Assembly (NCBI RefSeq): GCF_029968095.1
Contig: NZ_JASCIR010000004.1
Span: forward strand, 186,001 to 250,000
Reading direction: 5' to 3'
Source of the DNA: Streptomyces solicavernae
GTDB taxonomy: Bacteria; Actinomycetota; Actinomycetes; Streptomycetales; Streptomycetaceae
DNA: 64,000 nt
The notes beneath the pieces are model-generated. The model saw nothing but the letters and a program-made list of their open reading frames with translations, ran no database searches and was not told where the DNA came from. Both the position numbers and the translations under genes were made by a program. Positions 60,699 through 64,000 of the stretch are shown piece by piece (position 1 is the first letter of the stretch; each line of letters opens with the position of its first letter).

Positions 60699-60746
60699 CC
60701 TCAATCGCCGGACGGGCTGAGCACTCGGCCCGTCCGGCGATTGAGG
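60699..60746 (+). terminator. Strong terminator after the opp operon
   Basis: CCTCAATCGCCGGACGGGC (60699-60717) pairs perfectly with GCCCGTCCGGCGATTGAGG (60728-60746). A second small hairpin, GGGGGC GGA GCCCCC, lies at 60807-60821. Both resemble widespread Streptomyces intergenic hairpins (from memory). The stretch before them (60619-60690) contains degenerate GACGCAGGAGTAGTC repeats. Confidence 0.92.
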
Positions 60747-60864
60747 ACGAGCGCGGAGCGCGAAGAGGAAGCCCCTCCGGCGTTCGAGGAGCGAGTGCCG
60801 GGGGCCGGGGGCGGAGCCCCCTGGGGCGGACGAGTTCGGCCCGCACCCGCCCGCACCGGGCACA

Positions 60865-61542
60865 ATGCACCCCGTGTTCCAGGAACTCTTCACACCCTCC
60901 GTCCTGCACAGCCTCGATCTGGTCGGAATCTTCGTGTTCGCCATCTCGGGCGCGCTTCTCGCGGTACGCAAGAACTTCGACGTCTTCGGCATCGCCGTAC
61001 TCGCCGAGGTCACCGCGCTCGGCGGCGGCATCTTCCGGGACGTGATCATCGGCGCCGTCCCCCCGGCCGCCTTCACCGACCTCGGCTATTTCCTCACCCC
61101 GCTCTTCGCCGCCGCCCTGGTCTTCTTCCTGCACCCGGAGGTGGAGCGGATCAACCGCGCGGTGAGCGTCTGCGACGCGGCGGGCCTCGGCCTGTTCTGC
61201 GTCGCGGGCACCGTGAAGGCGTACGAGTACGGCCTCGGCCTCACCTTTTCCGCCGTGCTCGGCCTCGCCACGGCCGTCGGTGGCGGCGTGCTGCGCGACG
61301 TACTCGCCAACGAGGTGCCGTCGCTGCTGCGCTGGGACCGCGACCTGTACGCGGTTCCGGCCATGGTCGGCGCGGGCATCGTGGTCCTCTGCATCCACTT
61401 CGACGCCCTCAACGCCTACACCAGCGGCCTCGCCGTCGTCACCGCGTTCGTGCTGCGGCTGCTCGCCATCGCCCGGCACTGGCGGGCCCCGCGCGCCTGG
61501 AACCGGCGGTCCGCCGTCGACGAAAAAGCTACCGCTCAGTAG
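60865..61542 (+). CDS. TRIC/UPF0126-family cation channel-like protein
   Basis: 225 residues, seven predicted helices in two homologous halves (three helices each plus a last one). Each half has the glycine-rich motif: VTALGGGIFRDVIIG and ATAVGGGVLRDVLANEVP. Bacterial TRIC proteins form trimers conducting K+ or other monovalent cations. No ribosome binding site is obvious before the ATG. Confidence 0.88.
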   Translation: MHPVFQELFTPSVLHSLDLVGIFVFAISGALLAVRKNFDVFGIAVLAEVTALGGGIFRDVIIGAVPPAAFTDLGYFLTPLFAAALVFFLHPEVERINRAVSVCDAAGLGLFCVAGTVKAYEYGLGLTFSAVLGLATAVGGGVLRDVLANEVPSLLRWDRDLYAVPAMVGAGIVVLCIHFDALNAYTSGLAVVTAFVLRLLAIARHWRAPRAWNRRSAVDEKATAQ

Positions 61543-61564
61543 TTTCCTGTTGTACCGTGCAGCC

Positions 61565-62488
61565 ATGACTCAGGGCACGCAGGCCGCACAGGCCACGGCA
61601 CAGTCCGCGACGCAGGCCGCGACACAGGCCGCGACGCAGTCCACGGCACGGGCCGCCGTCGGCGACAGCGAGTTCGACCGCGACACCGTGGTGGTGCGCC
61701 GCGCGGACGGCGTCTACGACACGGAACTCTCCGCCGGCTGGACCATCATCAACGCCGTCAACGGCGGCTATCTGCTCGCCGTCATCGGCCGTGCCCTCGC
61801 CGACGCCCTGCCGCACCCCGACCCGTTCACCATCTCCGCGCACTACCTCACCGCATCGAAGCCCGGCCCTGCCGTGATCCGCACGGACACGGTCCGCGCC
61901 GGCCGCACCCTCTCCACCGGCCAGGCCTCCCTCTTCCAGTACGAGGAAGACGGCACCGAGGTGGAACGCATCCGCGTCATAGCCTCGTACGGAGACCTGG
62001 ACGCCCTGCCGGACGACGTCCGCACCTCGGCCGAGCCGCCGACCATCCCGCCCGTCGACCAGTGCTTCGGCCCGCAGGACGCGCCCGACGACGCCCCCGT
62101 GCAGGGCAGCACCGCGATCGCCGAGCGGCTCTGGCTGAAACTGGACCCCGCCACCCTCGGCTGGGCCCTCGGCGCGCCCTCCGGCAAGGGCGAGATGCGC
62201 GCCTGGTTCGGCCTCGCCGACGGCCGTGACGCCGACCCGCTCTCCCTGCTCCTCACCGTGGACGCCCTCCCGCCGACCGCCTTCGAGCTGGGCCTCTCCG
62301 GCTGGGTGCCGACCGTCGAACTGACCGTGCACGTGCGCTGCCGCCCCGCCCCGGGCCCGCTGCGCGTCGCCATCGCCACCCGCAACCTGGCCGGCGGCTT
62401 CCTGGAGGAGGACGCCGAGGTCTGGGACAGCGCGGGCCGACTCGTCGCCCAGTCCCGCCAGTTGGCCCGTACGGTCCTGGCCCGCTGA
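61565..62488 (+). CDS. TesB-like acyl-CoA thioesterase family protein
   Basis: 307 residues from ATG 61565. The first 30 residues are Ala/Thr/Gln repeats from a short DNA repeat. Two hotdog domains follow (about 40-130 with INAVNGGYLLAVIGRAL and ISAHYLTASKPGPAVIRTDTV; about 200-300 with TVELTVHVRCRPAPGPLRVAI and DSAGRLVAQSRQLA). This is the double-hotdog arrangement of thioesterase family protein YbgC/TesB-like enzymes. It lies 22 bases after the TRIC gene. The acyl substrate is unknown. Confidence 0.82.
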   Translation: MTQGTQAAQATAQSATQAATQAATQSTARAAVGDSEFDRDTVVVRRADGVYDTELSAGWTIINAVNGGYLLAVIGRALADALPHPDPFTISAHYLTASKPGPAVIRTDTVRAGRTLSTGQASLFQYEEDGTEVERIRVIASYGDLDALPDDVRTSAEPPTIPPVDQCFGPQDAPDDAPVQGSTAIAERLWLKLDPATLGWALGAPSGKGEMRAWFGLADGRDADPLSLLLTVDALPPTAFELGLSGWVPTVELTVHVRCRPAPGPLRVAIATRNLAGGFLEEDAEVWDSAGRLVAQSRQLARTVLAR

Positions 62489-62524
62489 TCCCCGTACGCC
62501 TGTCGGTGGGCGATCCTGGAGGGC

Positions 62525-62808
62525 GTGAAGTCCGAACGGCTGCTCGCCATCCTGCTGCTGCTCCAGACCCACGGCCGCGTCCCGGCGCCTGAACTCGCCG
62601 AGCGCCTCGAAGTCTCCGTACGCACCATCTGCCGCGACGTCGAGGCGCTCTCCGGCAGCGGCGTCCCGGTGTACGCGGAGCGCGGCCGGCGGTCGACCTG
62701 GAGGTTCTGCAGGACGCGGTGTTCAGCGACCGCCGCATCGACGTGCGCTACCGGCACAGCGGCCGGTCGGCGGCGTCGGTCGTCGGGCTCTACGCGGACG
62801 ACGGCTGA
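62525..62808 (+). pseudogene. Remnant of a WYL-domain regulator
   Basis: The GTG frame begins KSERLLAILLLLQTHGRVPAPELAERLEVSVRTICRDVEALSGSGVPVYAERGR, the intact HTH of a YafY/WYL regulator. The following frame then degenerates. In a neighbouring frame VDLEVLQDAVFSDRRIDVRYRHSGR appears, which is the beginning of the WYL domain, ending at TGA 62808. So an internal segment was lost with a frameshift, and the end of the WYL domain is missing. The convergent TetR gene overlaps its end by 19 bases. Confidence 0.75.
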
Positions 62809-63446
62809 CCCTCGTCGAGCCAGTGCTCGCTGCCCACATTGATCAGGCGCAGCCTGCGGCGGGCGGTACGCGTGATGCGGGCGGTCTCTGCCGTGTCGTC
62901 CGGCCCGGCCTCCAGGAGCGCGGCCGCGGTCATCACCATCTGGTCCACGTACATGCCCGCCAGCATGCGCAGGTCCTCGGGCTGCCAGCCGCGCAGCTCG
63001 GACTCTGCGGCCAGCACCTCGGTCAACTCTTCGGAGAACAGGTCGAGTTGGGTCGCGATGGCCCGGCGCACCGGGGCCACTCCGCCGGTCCGCTCGCGTA
63101 CCAGAAAGCGGAAGTAGGCGGGCTGCTCGGCGACATGGCGGGCGATCAGCTCGACGGTGTGCGCGATGCGCCGCTCGGTGTCGCCGGTCTCGGCCAGGAT
63201 CGTGGCTATCAGGGTGCGCAGGCTGCCCAGGGTCTCCTCGACCAGGGCCACGCCGAGCTCCGGGATGCCGCAGAAGTGGCGGTAGAAGCCCGCGGGGGAG
63301 ATGCCGACCGCCCGGGCGACCTCACGCAGGCCGAGGCTGCTGAGGCTCTGCTGCTCCAGGAGTTCCAGGCTCGCGGACATGAGGGCCTGGCGGGTCCGCA
63401 ACTTCTGGGCCTGGCGGGGGCCCGGGGCGCCGGGGGTGTGACTCAT
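62790..63446 (-). CDS. TetR-family transcriptional regulator
   Basis: 218 residues. HTH at about 20-65 (LMSASLELLEQQSLSSLGLREVARAVGISPAGFYRHF). The ligand domain includes YFRFLVRERTGG and a C-terminal TARITRTARRRLRLI. It resembles FabR/DesT-type regulators of fatty acid metabolism, which fits the thioesterase nearby, but that is inference. Its last codons overlap the WYL remnant, so its C-terminus may have changed. Confidence 0.88.
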   Translation of the reverse strand: MSHTPGAPGPRQAQKLRTRQALMSASLELLEQQSLSSLGLREVARAVGISPAGFYRHFCGIPELGVALVEETLGSLRTLIATILAETGDTERRIAHTVELIARHVAEQPAYFRFLVRERTGGVAPVRRAIATQLDLFSEELTEVLAAESELRGWQPEDLRMLAGMYVDQMVMTAAALLEAGPDDTAETARITRTARRRLRLINVGSEHWLDEGQPSSA

Positions 63447-63540
63447 GGAACTCAGTAAACAACTGTTCTCGGTCGCGAGGGACCTCGCGCACCCTTTAGA
63501 CTCAGGAGTCAGTGAACAGTCGTACTCTGAAAATCCGAGA

Positions 63541-63599
63541 AATCTGAGAATCAGCGAATCTGAGAATCAGCGAATCTGAGAATCAGCGAATCTGAGAAT
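63541..63599. repeat. 16-bp tandem repeat, AT-rich
   Basis: AATCTGAGAATCAGCG repeats at 63541, 63557 and 63573, with a fourth partial copy to 63599. The preceding GAAAATCCGAGAA may be a diverged unit. It lies between the TetR gene promoter and a small membrane protein gene and is notably AT-rich. Confidence 0.95.
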
Positions 63600-63613
63600 C
63601 TGCGAGGCGCATC

Positions 63614-63772
63614 GTGATCGCACTGGTCGCCGCACTGCTGCTGTTGGGCGTGCTGCTCGGCTCCGTCGCCCAACTCCCGTTCTCCGTGTCCCTCGTGGCC
63701 GCCGCCGTCATCGCGGGCTGGCTGGCCGTCTTCGCCGTGCGCGAGCAGCTCGCGCGCCGCCGTTCGGAGTGA
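63614..63772 (+). CDS. Small two-helix membrane protein
   Basis: 52 residues from GTG 63614 (GAGG seven bases upstream): two hydrophobic helices (about 2-19, IALVAALLLLGVLLGSVA; about 24-42, VSLVAAAVIAGWLAVFAV), ending EQLARRRSE. Too short for most gene finders. It is followed after 5 bases by another membrane protein gene, so the two are probably cotranscribed. Function unknown. Confidence 0.65.
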   Translation: MIALVAALLLLGVLLGSVAQLPFSVSLVAAAVIAGWLAVFAVREQLARRRSE

Positions 63773-63777
63773 GTTCC

Positions 63778-64000
63778 GTGACCTCTTCCCTGCTCGCCGA
63801 CCGTGCCGGCCCGTCGCGTGACGCGACCCGCCGCCCCGACTCCATGGCCGTCGCGTCCTTCGTCCTCGGCCTGCCCGGACTGCTCGTCCTGAACGTCGTC
63901 CTCGGGCCGATCGCCATCGTCCTCGCCTGCCTCGCCCTGCGCGGCGGCACCGCCCGCCGCGGCCGCGCGTTCCTCGGCCTCGGCCTGGGCGTCGCCGACC
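63778..64000 (+). CDS. DUF4190-like membrane protein (partial, runs off the window)
   Basis: Starts at GTG 63778 and is open to the window edge. A hydrophilic stretch of about 22 residues (ending RRPDS) is followed by MAVASFVLGLPGLLVLNVVLGPIAIVLACLALRGGTARRGRAFLGLGLGVAD. The pattern of helix, G-P, helix, then basic RGRAFLGLGLGV fits the DUF4190 domain. Function unknown. Confidence 0.6.
   Translation, partial: MTSSLLADRAGPSRDATRRPDSMAVASFVLGLPGLLVLNVVLGPIAIVLACLALRGGTARRGRAFLGLGLGVAD

Noticed and set aside
131-63599. Tandem arrays as CRISPR loci
   Set aside because: The copies are contiguous or nearly so, with no unique spacers of constant length, and no cas genes are present.

Overview
The window is Streptomyces-type chromosome. 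The sequence is very GC-rich with strong third-position GC bias. GTG starts are common, and neighbouring genes often overlap by ATGA or GTGA. Typical Streptomyces families are present (DUF6230/DUF6114, XRE plus DUF397, HelD, Pep2-type maltokinase, tandem secreted M4 proteases). I see no rRNA, tRNA, CRISPR array, prophage or biosynthetic cluster. Most of the window is core chromosome. The assignments below rest on reading the translations and motifs by eye, with no database search.

Layout. 1-3.6 kb: tail of a thioredoxin/TPR protein, then a conserved unknown-function trio (DUF6230, DUF6114, Lys/Glu-rich exported protein). 3.6-9.7 kb: lower glycolysis and acetate overflow (pta-ackA-pyk on the minus strand, pfkA divergent). 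9.7-16.7 kb: an XRE regulator, a CitA/DctB-like two-component pair and a DctA C4-dicarboxylate carrier, split by an orphan TnpB. 16.8-20.4 kb: secreted and membrane proteins, an unusual LytM-like protein. 20.6-23.7 kb: a four-gene WXG100-like cassette without secretion ATPase. 23.7-27.5 kb: an XRE/DUF397 regulatory island, an exported chagasin-like protein, and a MerR-thioredoxin operon. 27.5-35.5 kb: HelD, an isolated maltokinase and two closely similar M4 metalloproteases. 35.8-38.4 kb: a collapsed ABC-transporter/two-component operon carrying a complete IS605-type insertion whose tnpB is frameshifted. 38.6-41.3 kb: paired lipoprotein L,D-transpeptidases. 41.3-46.1 kb: crotonase, RsbW-like ATPase, beta-propeller lipoprotein, EF-hand protein, GH25 lysozyme, and a guanidine-III riboswitch controlling an SMR exporter. 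46.2-50.9 kb: gcvT-gcvH-glyA-sdaA behind a tandem glycine riboswitch. 51.2-53.9 kb: a P-loop protein and two SseB-like proteins. 54.3-60.6 kb: an oligopeptide ABC operon (C-A-B-D-F). 60.7-64.0 kb: TRIC-like channel, thioesterase, decayed WYL regulator, TetR regulator, two small membrane proteins.

How the genes work together. Acetyl-CoA overflow (Pta/AckA) sits beside the kinases at both ends of lower glycolysis. The glycine riboswitch couples glycine level to GcvT/GcvH, SHMT and serine dehydratase, a glycine-to-serine-to-pyruvate route; GcvP is not encoded here. Secreted proteases and an oligopeptide importer together suit extracellular protein use.

A general oddity is the density of short tandem repeats (9-22 bp units, each array with its own unit). 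They lie in intergenic gaps, often starting on a stop codon, and also at protein termini. This suggests frequent slippage or duplication in this lineage.
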